DNA from: Hydractinia symbiolongicarpus
Lineage: Eukaryota > Cnidaria > Hydrozoa > Anthoathecata > Hydractiniidae
Direction of reading: 5' to 3'
DNA length: 64,000 bases
Assembly (NCBI RefSeq): GCF_029227915.1
Contig: NC_079886.1
Location: 19,754,501-19,818,500, forward strand
Shown: piece after piece, positions 46,834 to 59,200 of the stretch
How the letters are laid out: each line of letters starts with the position of its first letter
Numbering within the stretch: the first letter of the stretch is position 1
Notes under the pieces: model-generated
What the model saw: only the letters and a program-made list of their open reading frames with translations
Databases searched by the model: none
What the model was told of the DNA's origin: nothing
Made by a program: the position numbers and the translations under genes

Positions 46834-47160
46834 GGCGCCGTAGATTAGTGGTTATAGCTCTTGTACTCTGTGCAGGAGACCGGGTTTGATTCCTCTTGAC
46901 GGTAATTCAACATTGGCGAGTAAATGAATGTTACCATAGCCCCCAGGTTAACCCCAGCAATGTGAGGAAAATTGAGGAGATAACACACTGCATTGGCCGT
47001 TGGATGTTGCGTGAAGTTGTCTAGTAGAGCGCGGGCCCAAAATGGGTGTGCGTAGGTCAAAATGAGCATTAAATAGTAATCTACGGCGCCACACAAGTAC
47101 AGTATGTAAGTACAGTATATCCCTCGATATTTGAGAACCATGTAAAATATCTACATCTAC
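46834..47160 (+). mobile_element. tRNA-derived SINE, copy with an inverted 5' end near its 3' region
   Basis: It starts GGCGCCGTAGATTAGTGGTT and follows the family through CGTTGGATGTTGC and GAGCATTAAATA. Instead of the usual next segment there is ATCTACGGCGCCAC (47080-47093), the reverse complement of the SINE's own start, then ATATCCCTCGATATTTG. The B-box-like GGTTTGATTCC has one change from the consensus. Confidence 0.9.
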
Positions 47161-48007
47161 CATACACAGCAATTGTTTGACTTGGTTGTTGTGCATTTAT
47201 CACAAATATAAATATGTCAAGGTAGGCAGCTTCTAGAATAAAAATTGATGTCTGGGCTAGAGGTTTTTTTTTTTGGTGTCAGTCATAAGATGAATTCAAA
47301 ACGCAGGAAAGAAGCATAACAAATCAATGGCATTTGCGTCTAAGGCAAGATGCAAAGAAAGACTTTTAACGGGTTACATGTGAAAAGTTGATTACTTTAT
47401 TCACAGAAATCTATCTTCTAAGTGTCCAAGAACTTCATTCATGCACTCGCATTTGAGCCGCCATATTTATTTTGACGCAGACAGCTTTGCTGCAACCTCA
47501 TTCCCAGCAACTTTTGGGGGCATTGAAAACGAAGTTGTCACATCGGTTTTGACATTTCGGTCACGCCGGTCTTACAGAATAAAATTATCTATCTATTTGG
47601 AATGTATATCTTAGCAATTTTAACCACTTACGTTGAAAAGAACGTTTGTGCACTTTTCTTTTATTTTCCCTTTAAATTCACTTTTCATTTCACGCTACTA
47701 ATACACACCAGAAAGTAAAAATAAGCCCTAGGAACTATTCTTGATCCCAGAGCTCTCAGGAGGTTTTATCTCAAAGAGCTCTGGGAATAAGAATGCCTAA
47801 AGATACGAGGTTGTTAAAAATTGCTCAGCTGGTAGAAGAATGTTTCGACTTAACTTCTCGTGGGGATCTCGGTTTATTATAAAAAAATTATTTTAAAATT
47901 CAATTTGTGTTTAAATGTGAAAAAAATATATAAAACCGCCTTCTCGAGTTCACAGGATCGATATCTCGTTTAGCAGAGGAGAAATATGAGGATACATGTT
48001 CTGAGTT
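47161..48007. other. intergenic, MITE family B remnants
   Basis: It contains AACCTCATTCCCAGCAAC (47494), TTGATCCCAGAGCTC (about 47750), AAGAGCTCTGGGAATAAG (about 47776) and TACGAGGTTGTT (about 47807), consistent with one or two decayed family B copies. No gene. Confidence 0.5.
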
Positions 48008-48349
48008 GGCGCCGTAGATTAGTGGTTATAGCTCTTGTACTCTGTGCGGGAGACCGGGGTTCGATTCCTCTTGACGGCGATTCAACATGGGCGAGTGAAT
48101 GTTACCATAGCCCCGGGTTAACCCAAGCCATGTGAGGGAAATTGGGAAGATGGCACACTGTGTGGGCCGTTGGATGTTGCCGGGAGTTGTCTAGTAGAGC
48201 GCGGGCCCTAATTGGGTCTGCGTCGCTCAAAATGAGCATTAAATACTCTAGGACTCTCCATCTAAGCCATGGCCCCTCCTGGAAATAATAGACAGGGTAT
48301 ATCCCTCGATATTTGTGAGGCTAGCCATGTAAATATGCACATCTATCTA
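48008..48349 (+). mobile_element. tRNA-derived SINE, well preserved copy
   Basis: The tRNA-like head carries an A box (TAGATTAGTGG, 48015-48025) and a perfect B box (GGTTCGATTCC, 48058-48068). The body is family-specific (CCCGGGTTAACCC, GTTGGATGTTGCCGGGAG, AAAATGAGCATTAAATAC). The 3' end has TGTGAGGCTAGCCATG and an ATCTATCTA tail. It is not a functional tRNA gene, because there is no complete cloverleaf. Nearly identical to 51115-51465 in reverse. Confidence 0.93.
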
Positions 48350-48468
48350 GTTCATTTTTGTAGTGTATTTTTTTTTTATTTCGTTAAAGTAAAAATTAAT
48401 TTTGCCTTATCACCAAGCTTTAAAAAGTTTTAAAAAAAAAATTCGTTTTCAAATTTTTGCAATATTGT

Positions 48469-49900
48469 TCACACACTGCTACACATAACGATGTTAACTT
48501 TTATTATATCTTTCTCTAAAAAGTTTTTCCATAGATGTGATCCTCTTTTAGATATAGCAAATCTAGTTTGCTGCGTAACAATTTTTGGCTGTCTTAGATT
48601 ATTTTCACGAAATCTAGTCGAAAAATTGGGATTTATTACCTCAAAACTATTGTAAAAGGTTTTTGGTGCTAACTTATTTATGATTTTAAACATGCATATT
48701 GAGTGTTGATATTTATTTGATAAACATTAAGCGCCTTTAAATATTTCATTGAATGCCTTCAGTGAGTGCCTTGATCCTGCTCAAAATTGGTTTTAATTTA
48801 GTGTTGTGTGTACTTGCTCATGCTCATGCCAAAATTACTGGATCGTAGTTTTTCTTAAATCATTCACGCATATCAAAAAAAGAAATGGTCTTAATATCCA
48901 GCCTTGAGGTACTCCATAAAGTATGTGTTCATAATCAGTTTTACCTTCTTCAAAGCTTATAAACTGTTTTTTTTGAGAGAGATAACTACGAAACCAATTG
49001 AGTGATATGTTTTAGATACCATAAGATTCGAGTTTTTTTATTAGAATTTCGTGATCTACGGTGTCAAAGGCTTTTGATAAATCTGGTATATTTATTTATA
49101 TATGGTATATTTATTTTCATTAAATGAATAGAGTATTTGGTCAACAAGTTAAACAATTGCATGTTCTGTAGCATGCGCCTGTTAAAATACAAACTGTTTC
49201 TCGTATAAAATGTTATGCTCTAAGAGAAATTTATATACTATTGTGCATGATTCGTTCAAGTATTTTAGAGAAACAAGGCAGTACAGATATTGGTCTAAAG
49301 TTTTTGAGTAACGAGTCGTCTCTAGTTCTAAAGATTGGAGATTCTCGTGCTATTTTAGTTGTTCGGGAAAAATACCTTCTTTGAGAGATATAAAACGTGT
49401 TTTAGTAATTTAGTTGATCTTGACAGTCCTTAACAACTTTTCAACTGATATCGTCATATCCTGGACTTTTGTTAATTTTAAGAGAGAGGAAAGCATCAGT
49501 TAGTTCTTTATCGGTTGCTTGTTTCATGTTTTTGTCATTTCTAGTTATATACGCGTTAAATTTTCTCTGTACGTTAAAAATTGCTGATGTAAGTTTGGAT
49601 TCTACATTAACGAAGAATATATTAAAAATTTCTGCTACTGTTTTAACATCTCTTATTTCTTCACCATCTGAAATCAGTTTCTTTTGGGAATAAACTTGTC
49701 TTTTTATTCCCAATAAATTCTTTTATAATCTGCCCTGGTAATGGAAGAGAAAGCGCAATACAGTGACATGATCACATGGTAAATTAGATAGAAAATGAAT
49801 AGAATTAGATTTTGACTATTTTTTGATAGTTTATTCCGCTGTTTCAGTTTCTTTTTCCAGTATATAACCTTTTTTGTTCTGGTTTGATTCTGCATTTTAT
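48469..49900 (-). pseudogene. degenerate LINE (Jockey/CR1 superfamily), second copy
   Basis: Minus-strand pieces in 5'-to-3' order: TDKELTDAFLSLKINKSPGY (49441-49713), a degraded DFSKAFDTVDHEIL-like block at about 49050-49080, GVPQGWILRPFLFLICVNDL near 48880-48930 (in place of GVPQGSILGPLLF), and the C-terminal FKIINKLAPKTF...FAISKRGSHLW (48469-48693). Multiple shifts and internal loss make it inactive. It differs in sequence from the other two LINE fragments nearby. Confidence 0.8.
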
Positions 49901-50437
49901 AACAGGCGTCATGTAGTGTCTACCTATGCTGAAATCAGTGATGTTGCTTGCTTCCATCGGTCAAGACTTTGGCACACTTACTGCTTTATTTCTTGATTCC
50001 ACACTCATACTCAAGGCGTCACACCGTTTTTGCTTTTAGTATGAATCCAAGAGAATCAAATATTGAATCAAATATTGATCTGACTGTGCGTAGGATCCCT
50101 TGTTTTAAAAATAGTAAATTCTTAACAGTTGATGAGAAAACAAGCGCGTCACGGGTCATGTGTCCCAGTGCAATCCGAATGTTCTTTTAACAGTTTCCCT
50201 ATGTAATCAATATTTGTTTTTTTCATATGGGAAATTAAGAGATAGTTCAAGACTTATTTTAGTTGTTGGTAATAGTTTCTTTAAATTCTCCCAATTTCAG
50301 CTTTGACGGACTTTAAAACGGACGTCGTCGGCGTAAAATGTAAGCAGAGCATATCAATTTATAATAATATCCGGATTTGTTTTAGAAAAAACATGAGTGC
50401 TGACGCATCACCAATGCTTGCAAACAACGCACCATCC

Positions 50438-50547
50438 AACCTCGTCCCCAGGCCCATTTTTCTCTTTATGATAATCTCGGACGGCGAGAATTTCTTCGCG
50501 CCGTCTCGGTATCAAAAAATCAAAAAATTGCCATGGGAACGAGGTTG
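50438..50547. mobile_element. MITE family B, cleanest copy (about 110 bp)
   Basis: It starts CAACCTCGTCCCCAGGCCC and ends CCATGGGAACGAGGTTG, good terminal inverted repeats. The centre has a weak hairpin around CGGACGGCGAG / CGCCGTCTCG. No coding capacity. Confidence 0.85.
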
Positions 50548-51114
50548 CGCACGGTCTTCATCGTCAGAAATCGGTACCTGAATTTCCTCCTGCCCGCTGC
50601 ATACCAATCTCGCCCCCCGACCCCCGACCATCTTTTCCGCTTCTGGATACGTGCTGGCGCGAAAGCCATCTATTGGAAAAGTCCGGGGGAGGAGAGCATA
50701 TCCTCACATCATGATGGTATACATAGCTCTGCTGTTTTAAAAATTATGAATGCAGCCACTGGTTCAGCTTTCATTTTACATAGCTATTGCAGTCGTAAAT
50801 TCCATTTTATTTTTAATATATGGGGGCATTAATAAACGACTTTGTTAGCTAAGGCTAAATTACCAATCCCTTAGCTTTTAAAAACCCTTTTTTGTTTTTT
50901 TAGGAACTGAAAATTATAGCCATAAACCTTGCTAATTATCGATAAAAGGTAGCTAGCTAGCTACCTACAGATGCGGAAACAGATTCCGTATAATAAAAAC
51001 TCTCTACGAAGAAAAACATTTTGTGAATCCAGAAACAAGATTTTATGTTTATTTTCTGTAAAAGAGATATTGTTTTCGAATTTGGAAATGTTTCTGGCTT
51101 TTGTGTCTGTGTCC
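50548..51114. other. intergenic, no gene seen
   Basis: It holds a C-rich patch at 50608-50630 and a CTAG run near 50950 (GGTAGCTAGCTAGCTACC), a palindrome. Open frames are not protein-like. Confidence 0.4.
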
Positions 51115-51465
51115 TAGATAGATAGATAGATGTGCATATTTTACATGGCTAGCCTCACAAATATCGAGGGATATACCCTGTCTATTATTTCCAGGAGGGG
51201 CCATGGCTTAGATGGAGAGTCCTAGAGTATTTAATGCTCATTTTGAGCGACGCAGACCCAATTAGGGCCCACGCTCTACTAGACAGCTCCCGGCAACATC
51301 CAACGGCCCACACAGTGTGCCATCTTCCCTATTTCCCTCACATGGCTTGGGTTAACCCGGGGCTATGGTAACATTCACTCGCCCATGTTGAATCGCCGTC
51401 AAGAGGAATCGAACCCCGGTCTCCCGCACAGAGTACGAGAGCTATAACCACTAATCTACGGCGCC
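51115..51465 (-). mobile_element. tRNA-derived SINE, well preserved copy
   Basis: Reverse orientation. The GGCGCC terminus is at 51465, B box GGTTCGATTCC on the minus strand near 51408-51418, and the ATCTATCTATCTA tail at 51115-51131. It matches 48008-48349 over nearly its whole length, so both are recent copies of the same source. Confidence 0.93.
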
Positions 51466-51980
51466 GGGGTAAAATAGCTTTGTGAGAGGAGACAGGGTAA
51501 ATTCAATAAACACTCTTATAGTGACACCCCTGTTCCATATAATATTTTTATGTTTATTAGTGACATTTCCTATTTGGCAAAAAATTATGATCTGAAATCA
51601 GTTTCTGTGTATTCAGAAACTAATAAATATATTTCCAATTTTTTTACAAATCGCTAAAGTTGTATGGGTGAACAGTTTCCATTATGTACCTTATCCCCTA
51701 CTGTGTAGTGTAGTAGTGCATAAACGTAAAAAAAAACTAGATAAAACTTGTAATAAAGAGATAAAGAGAGGTGAAAGAGAGAGGGAGAGAGAGTAAGGTG
51801 TGCATATTTTACATGGTTAGCCTTAGGCAGATGTCACAAATATCTGGTGTTAGAGTCATTTACTTACTTACTTATGTTACTTATGTTAACTTTTAAAGTT
51901 GTAGCTTCACGCCTGTCGTGGACGAACGACGTCAGTCACTTCTTCCTCTTCTTCTACTCCATCTCAAAAGAGAGGAGGAT

Positions 51981-52446
51981 AAGGATTAGATCGAACTACA
52001 GTGACTATACTGTTTTCTAAGGCTTCATTTGTCCCGGGATCAGAGGTTCATCTGGGAGAGTTTTGAGAAACTTGTCGAGGGCTGTTTTAAACTTTAAAAC
52101 TGGACATAAAGTGATGCTTCTTAGAGGGCGTTGAAGGTTTTTGGAGCTTGATAACGGAAGCTGTTGTGTAGTTTAGCGAAGCTTGTGGAATTGTTCAGCA
52201 CCGATGGTAGTTGAAGGATTAGATCGAACTACAGTGACTATACTGTTTTCTAAGGCTTCATTTGTCCCGGGATCAGAGGTTCATCTGGGAGAGTTTTGAG
52301 AAACTTGTCGAGGGCTGTTTTAAACTTTAAAACTGGACATAAAGTGATGCTTCTTAGAGGGCGTTGAAGGTTTTTGGAGCTTGATAACGGAAGCTGTTGT
52401 GTAGTTTAGCGAAGCTTGTGGAATTGTTCAGCACCGATGGTAGTTG
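51981..52446. repeat. 233-bp perfect tandem duplication in LINE 3' sequence
   Basis: Units 51981-52213 and 52214-52446 look identical (starting AAGGATTAGATCGAACTACA). They lie in the 3' part of the minus-strand LINE fragment. Either a very recent duplication or an assembly join. Confidence 0.93.
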
Positions 52447-54600
52447 AAAGAGACACCCTTTTCTTTGTGTTGCATGGGTTTGCATGGGTGGGTGAAGGTA
52501 TGGGACAATGCCTTCAGCTATTTTCCAACTGTATATGACTTGATAGTGTTCACATCGTCGTTGTAACGAGTACAATTTGAGCTGTTTAAGTGCGTCATTG
52601 TAAGTCATCCTGTGTACACAGTTGATTTTTTCAGGTAGCTCCATTGCAGAGCTTCTAGTGCCTTGATTTGTCCTTTGCTAGGAGGAGACCAGAGTTGACA
52701 GGAGAACTCAAGTCTAGGAATGACAAGGGATTTCCATAGTGGTAGGAGAACTTCTGGTGATCGCGATCGAAAGGCTTGAAGAATCCAGCTTGTAAGTTGT
52801 TTTTTGTTTTCTATGATTTTATTATTATTAAATTATATATACTGGCTATAAAAATGGTGGAGCTCGCGAAGAAAGTTGTGGAACACACGATCCTTCGTGG
52901 AGATAATAATATTAGCGTGGTGGCCACGATATAATGTTTTAATGTTTGTTATACTTAAAGACCACGATTTTATCATGGTTCGTGTGCACCACGCTCGTTA
53001 CACGAACACAATGTTAACAAACCTTTTCACGGTACTGTATATGCGATTTGAAGGTAGCATCATTTGTCATTAGTATTCCAAGATCTTTGGTTTGTGTTTT
53101 TGGTTGGATTTGTGTTGATGCTGTTGTTTTGTACTTTGACTTTGACTTCAGATCTAGGTCTTTTCTGTACTGCAGGAGTTCAAACTTTGTATTGTTGAAC
53201 ATGTTGTTTTGTTTACTTCATTCGTAGACTGAATTTAGGTCTGCTTGCATTTTTTCAATGTCACTTTCAGAGCTAATCTTCATTGTAAGTCTTGTATCAT
53301 CTGCAAAGCTTGAGAGTGATGCGTCCTTTACAGAAAGATCTATATCCCCCATAGGGATCAGGAAGATGAGCGGTCCAAGCACACTTCCTTGTGGTACGGC
53401 AGAGATGACTTTTGTGGTGAATGAGTGGTGACCGTTTACTGAGATGTATTGGGTTCTGTTTTTTAGGGACTATGTCTATATCGACCTTGTCAAATGCTTT
53501 TGCAAAATCCAGGTATACAACATTTTGAATTGTTGAATTGTTGCAGAGTATTTGCAGAATGTTGTCGAAAGGGTCAAGAAGCTGACTCAGACATGACCGT
53601 CCACCACGAAAACCATGTTGGGAGCGGTTGAACAGGTTATTTTTTTCCATGAATGGCACAATTTGATTTCGGACAACCTTTTCAAAGACCTTTATGATGT
53701 GAGAAGTTGGGGCAATTGGGCGGTAGTTTTCAGCTTTAGTTTTGCTTCCACTCTTGTGTTTTGGGGTTATTATAGCACTGGTTAGTGTGTCTGGAATGGT
53801 TCCTTCTTCAAATGATTTCATCCAAATCAGCTTGAGCGGGGTGGCTATGACGTTTTTGCACTTTTTCAGTAGGATTGATGGGAAGCCATCAGGACCAGAA
53901 GAGAAGTTTGCTGAGAGTTCATTGATTGCCTTTATGCGTTTCATCGAATATCACGTTTTGTAGTGAGGGTTTGCTTGGACTTTGGTTTTGTTTGTTTGTG
54001 TACTGTTTTGGTGTGCTGAACATCTTGCAGTACTGCGTCAGTAGCATGTCAGCTATCTTTTTTGAATCAGAGATGTAGTTTCCACTCTCGTCGATTAGAG
54101 GACCAACAGTGGATTTAACTTTTGAGAACTTTTTTTGCATAGGAGAAGAAGAACTTGGGGTTGCGCTTTATTGATTCTTTGGCTTTCTCTTCTTGCATGA
54201 TGGTTGAATTTCTATATGAGAGTTGTAGTGACTTTTCAATCTGAATGAGTTCTGCCTATTAGTACGTGATGGCGATGTAATGCGTACTAGTTGTTTGTTT
54301 ATCCTGGTTCGTCTTCTCATGAGTGCTATTCTCTCTCTTGGAATTTTATTTCTGTTGGTTTGTTCTATCTTTCTTGATGGGACATGTGTTTTTGATGCCT
54401 TGGTGCAGATGTTGTAAAATTTCTTTAGCATGTCCTTTACATCAAGATCTTGGAATTCCCGCTCCCAGTTGACTGCTTGGTGGTTTTCCGTTATGCAAGT
54501 CCAGTTTAAACTTTCACTCTGGTAATTTAGAAGATCGAAAGGGGAGGAGAAGACTCTAGGAATTGTCTGTTGTGGGATGTGTGAGGGTACATCATTTGAA
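51981..54600 (-). pseudogene. CR1-like LINE ORF2 remnant, third copy
   Basis: Pieces in order on the minus strand: an N-terminal region (54168-54431), FSKVKSTVGPLIDESGNYI (53919-54140), a 215-codon open piece (53297-53944) with NFSSGPDGFPSILLKKC, TPKHKSGSKTKAENYRPI, HGFRGGRSCLSQLL and VVYLDFAKAFDKVDIDI, then KTKDLGILMTNDATFKSH (53014-53202) and the C-terminal RMTYNDALKQLKLYSLQRR (52354-52644). It is interrupted by about 200 bp of unrelated sequence at 52800-53010 and by several shifts. Inactive. Confidence 0.88.
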
Positions 54601-54924
54601 CACCAAAAATAGAGTCGGTTGGTCGGTTGCCGAATGATAACTTTAAAATTTGAAAAATTGTATCCAACTATTCAGCCATCAACACACGCCATTAAATCGC
54701 TGATATTTAATAATAACTTTGGCACCTCGTTTTTAACTAGTTCTCAGAACCCCTTTCGCATTTTAAAGCGAAGCACAACAATAATGGCGGGTAATGGCTG
54801 TGGAGAGACAACAAGCGTATAATATTTTTTTGTAGTTTTTCCAACTTAGTATACCAAAAATTTCAATCAAAAACTAGGGTCAGTCTGGTGACTCTAACAC
54901 CAAATATTTGTGATGTCCGCCTTA

Positions 54925-54985
54925 TCTGGGGATATACCTTGTCTATTATTTTCAGAATGGACCATGGGTTATGGAGATAATATTA
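54925..54985 (-). mobile_element. SINE 3' fragment
   Basis: GATATACCTTGTCTATTATT followed by TTCAGAATGGACCATGG matches the 3' segment of the SINE family. A related inverted piece (GCAGATGTCACAAATATCTG) lies at 51832-51855, on the other side of the LINE remnant. Confidence 0.6.
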
Positions 54986-55004
54986 ATAATATTAGTAATA
55001 GGTT

Positions 55005-55095
55005 TTACGATATATATATATATAATATTAAAAAAAATAAAATATAAAATTGATTATATATATAATATATATATAATCAATTTTATATTTTTTTA
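55005..55095. repeat. AT-rich perfect palindrome
   Basis: TATAAAATTGATTATATATA and its reverse complement TATATATAATCAATTTTATA flank a short TA-rich centre, a near-perfect inverted repeat of about 60 bp. Confidence 0.9.
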
Positions 55096-56218
55096 CCCTT
55101 GACGGTCAGGTAAAGAGCTGGCATCTGACACAAATCCAAATCCAGAATTGCTTCCATTAAAATAGGTGAGAAAACAGTATACCTGTGTGGTACGGTCAAG
55201 AAAATATAGCTCTGCAGCCGTCCGTTTTTTTCAGTTTTTCTATGATTAAAAGTAAACCTCTTCACTTATTTTTGCACCCTACCCTCTATACATTTTGGTG
55301 AGTGGGACATGCAGACAAGCAAAAATTGAACACAATGGTTCAAAACATCCCTCAAATTAGTGAAGCTCTACAAAATACAGTCTTTTCTGGAGATCTAATC
55401 CCAGCATTTGACATGTATTCGCGTTTAGAGCACTCCACTGACTGAGTTACCGATCTCATTTGTGAATTGAAAGTTGTTGCTTCTAATTTGCTACTCACTA
55501 TACTCTTTAAGGCACTTCAACTTCACCGAAAAATTCCTCCACATCTCCAATTTTTAGAAAAAGAAATCTGGTTGTCTTAAATTCTATGCATAAATTTAAT
55601 CAAAGGTAATTTTTAAAATTTGTGCTTTAAAATTTGTCATTGGCTGCATCTATGAGGTGGCTGCCTGAAACAGCTTGAGAGCCCGTTTGACTGTAGGCCC
55701 AAATTTTTTCAAAAGGGAAAATTTGTTCCACCAAAAATATTTAGTTGGGTTTCTCAGTTGAAAAAATTAATTAATTGCGAAAATTTCTTTCCTCGATAAA
55801 GAAGAAATAGAAAACAAGATATTAAAAAATAAATAACACAAATGTATGGAATTCATAGGACTTCAAGTAGTTTTTTATAAAGCACCATTCATGGAAAGAA
55901 AGCTGATGGATCTTTAGTATGATTAATTTACTGTGTCTACGCTTTAAAGCATAATATGACAAAAACAGTAGGCTTTTTGCAATGTTATTTATATATGTTT
56001 TTTAGCACTAATCTTTGTTCGCGATATTAAAAGTGATATTTTTCTCTTCAATATACGCTTAGCTATACTTTCCATCTTTAAAGGAAATTAGATTAAGGGG
56101 ATATGACTGAGTAATAATGGATTAAACAAAGAGGTCGTCCTCACGTGCTACATATCTGTTAGACCTGTGTAACTGATACATTTTTTATTTATTGGTTTAC
56201 TGGCTTTATCTTTTTAGG
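55096..56218. other. intergenic, 5' side of INO80D
   Basis: No gene supported. The first INO80D coding exon starts at an acceptor (TTTTTAG, 56218), so a 5' non-coding exon should lie in this stretch or further left. It could not be placed. Confidence 0.4.
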
Positions 56219-56251
56219 CAGCAAATGTTGAGAAAAACATGGTGAAACAAT

Positions 56252-59200
56252 ATGTTTGAAGGCAAAAATATTCATTTGTCACCAGTTGATGGCAAACGAC
56301 TTTGCAGCTTTAGTCGCAAACTATGCAAACAGCGTAGGTTAAATGGTTATGGATTTTGCATCAGACACATACTTGAAGATTGTCATGCTCCTTTCAAGCA
56401 ATGTGAATTTACCATTAAATCAAACGGTGAAAAATGTTTTAATCCTGTCCCGAAAAGTGCAACAAGAATGTAAGTTTGTATTATAGCCCACAGATATGTA
56501 TAGAGTATAGTAAAGGGATTTTGCTGGATTATATATTTATTGCGATTCATTGACAAAAGATTTGAGGATATATTTTTTACAAATTATATGTGACCATAAA
56601 TATATAAATAGGGGATTATTTTGTTATGAGTCTTATATAAAACAAACATTTTGAGAAAACCTGTTTTTGAAGTAAGAGGTATTTCAGTGGAAATTTCTGC
56701 AAGAATTAAGAATTTATGTCTACAATTTTTGGTCTGAAAATTTCAGAGGTAGCATACTTCAATAAAAAAAATTATATACAGAAGTTTAACTTCCAATAGT
56801 TTACCAACAATCTAAAATCTTTTTTTGTTTTTACAAATTAACTTTCGGCTGTGTTGAGGAGGGGGCAGCCTTTCACGGTAGCACTTGTATTAAAAATAGA
56901 TAAAAGGGGGAATCAATTGTAACTGAGATAGAGAATTGAAAGGCTTGTTTGACTGTATACAAAAATGCTTTTATAGATATTGCAACAATCACCTACAAGT
57001 TCTTGGTCTTCTTCCAAAACATTGCAACAAGAAGAAGCCTATAAGTAAGAAGCCTATCGCGAAACCCAGAAAAGAAGTGAAACCTGGTAAAATGAAGAAA
57101 AAGTCAGAGAATGCTGCATCAACAACAAAAGAAAAAAGAAAGAGAAAAAAAGGTAGCAGTGAGAAAGACATTTGTGATGCCGAAAATATAAGAGTTGATA
57201 ACTGGCAGTCTTCAATGGTTAAGATGATGAAGACTTCTGCTCATTGTTGTGAACAGTGGAAGCAAAAAACATTGAATAAAAGTGTGAGTGCATTTCGCGA
57301 TGCCAGACAAATGTCAACCAGGGATGTAAATGTTTTGGATTATTACGGTAAGGTGTTCTTTAATTAGTCAAGCAGAATTAACATCAAAAAAAACATTTGA
57401 TCGCAGTACCTCGTTAATGTTATGTTTTATCAGCAGATTAAAATTTATATTGGCTCATTCGTTAATGACTTGCTTTATAAAAAACTAAAACTTTTAAACT
57501 GGTCATAAAAAACATATAAATTGTAACAGGATAGGTAGTATGATTTTTAAAATGAGCTCAAAGGCATATCAAAGCAAAGTTTATATGCATCTCTGTCAAC
57601 AAAATTGGACGAAACTATCGCAACCATAGAAATTTATATGGACAGCATGTTTAGAAAATTAACCAGTAGAAATAAAGTCTATTGTATATACATAAAGAAA
57701 AAAGTACAAACTAATTTTATTTCGCAGTTTTTGGATGTTAATTCTGCTGTTTTTTTATATAGGTACTATTCGATATCTTCTTTTTCAGCAAGAGGAGTTT
57801 TGTTTATACTCCTTACTACCTTTAATGGAGAAAAGTACTTATTTTTTTTTATCTTTTCATAGTTATCGACGATGAATGTGCAGAATTCTCAAAGAGTGAT
57901 GCTTATCAGTCAGTCATCCTGGCATCACCTGAAAGAGTCCATCATAATACGCTGTATGTACCGATGTGGTAGTTCTAACATTTTTATTTGAGTTCTTGTT
58001 TTTACTGTTCAGGTAACCCTATTTGTCCTAAATTTTTTAACTTACCTTTTAAGACTTTTGATGAAATCTGTGACAACATCAGAAGCTCGGAATTTGTCCT
58101 GAATACTAATGTGCGCTAAAAATCCATTTACCTCAGTTCTAGATTGTAATGTTCTAAAGTATATACTTGAGAGCCAAAAAAGGCTAGCTATTTAATATAT
58201 TTTCCATTTTTTACGTATCTCTTGTGATAAAATTCAATACTTTCATTAAAAAACCCAGATTTTCCAATTTTTTTGTGAAATCCGAAAATTTGTGAATCAG
58301 GAAGCTATTTTTTCAATCGTCAAAACTTTGTTCAATGATTTCTCTTAAAAGTAATTTCATAGTGGAAAATTCAAGTTCTGATCATAACCGTAATGAATTT
58401 TATTATATTTTACGATTCTAAGGATATTTTAGAAAGTTAAGGAGTAGTTTCAAGTAAGATATTCTAGGCTTTGAGTGATAACTAAACACTTTGCAGACCT
58501 ATGTCTTTTAAAAAGATATAAAAAGAAAGCTGGCAGAGGGTCGAGGATCGAAGGACTGTTGGAATTTGCAAACCTCACCTTTTCCTTGGGATAATGTTTG
58601 TCCAATCTTTCGTAATTTTGAAAAGATCCTAATGGTCATAGAAATGATCGGTATACAATTTTATTTGTTTATGAGAAACTGCTTTTTAATTTAAAGGCAA
58701 ACCAAATTTTATTCGTTTCTGAGGAATGCTTTAGTTTCATGAAGTTAATAGTACTTTTCATTTCTTTCATCCGTGTTTTATTTTCTTTTTACATTATAAA
58801 TATTTTAACTAATTATATTTAAACGTGAAAATTGCATCGTTTTAGGCGTGCTGATTCAATCTCCTTTCAAGAGAGAAAAATACTGTGTAAACTGAAGCAC
58901 CAATATGGTCAACTCAAGCAGGTGGTTAAAGCGAAGCAAGAATCAGGATTACTCTCGTATGCCGTCCTTTCAAAGCTTGCAGCTTCTGCACGATGCGATC
59001 CTTTACAGACTGCAAACGTTTTGAACACAAGTAACAATGGCACTTTTTCATCAAAGATTTTCAGGTTTGTACTTGGTATAAATTTCGACGGGTTTTGTTG
59101 TTGTACTGTGAAATAAAAAGCTATGGGTTAAAAGTAAACACCAAGCTTGCTTTGGTTTTGTCCAGCTTGACGGAGGGCAAGTGTTTGTTTTCTCACACAA

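Noticed and set aside
48008-48080. tRNA gene
   Set aside because: A and B boxes are present, but the sequence does not fold into a complete cloverleaf and continues into SINE body; it is a SINE head.
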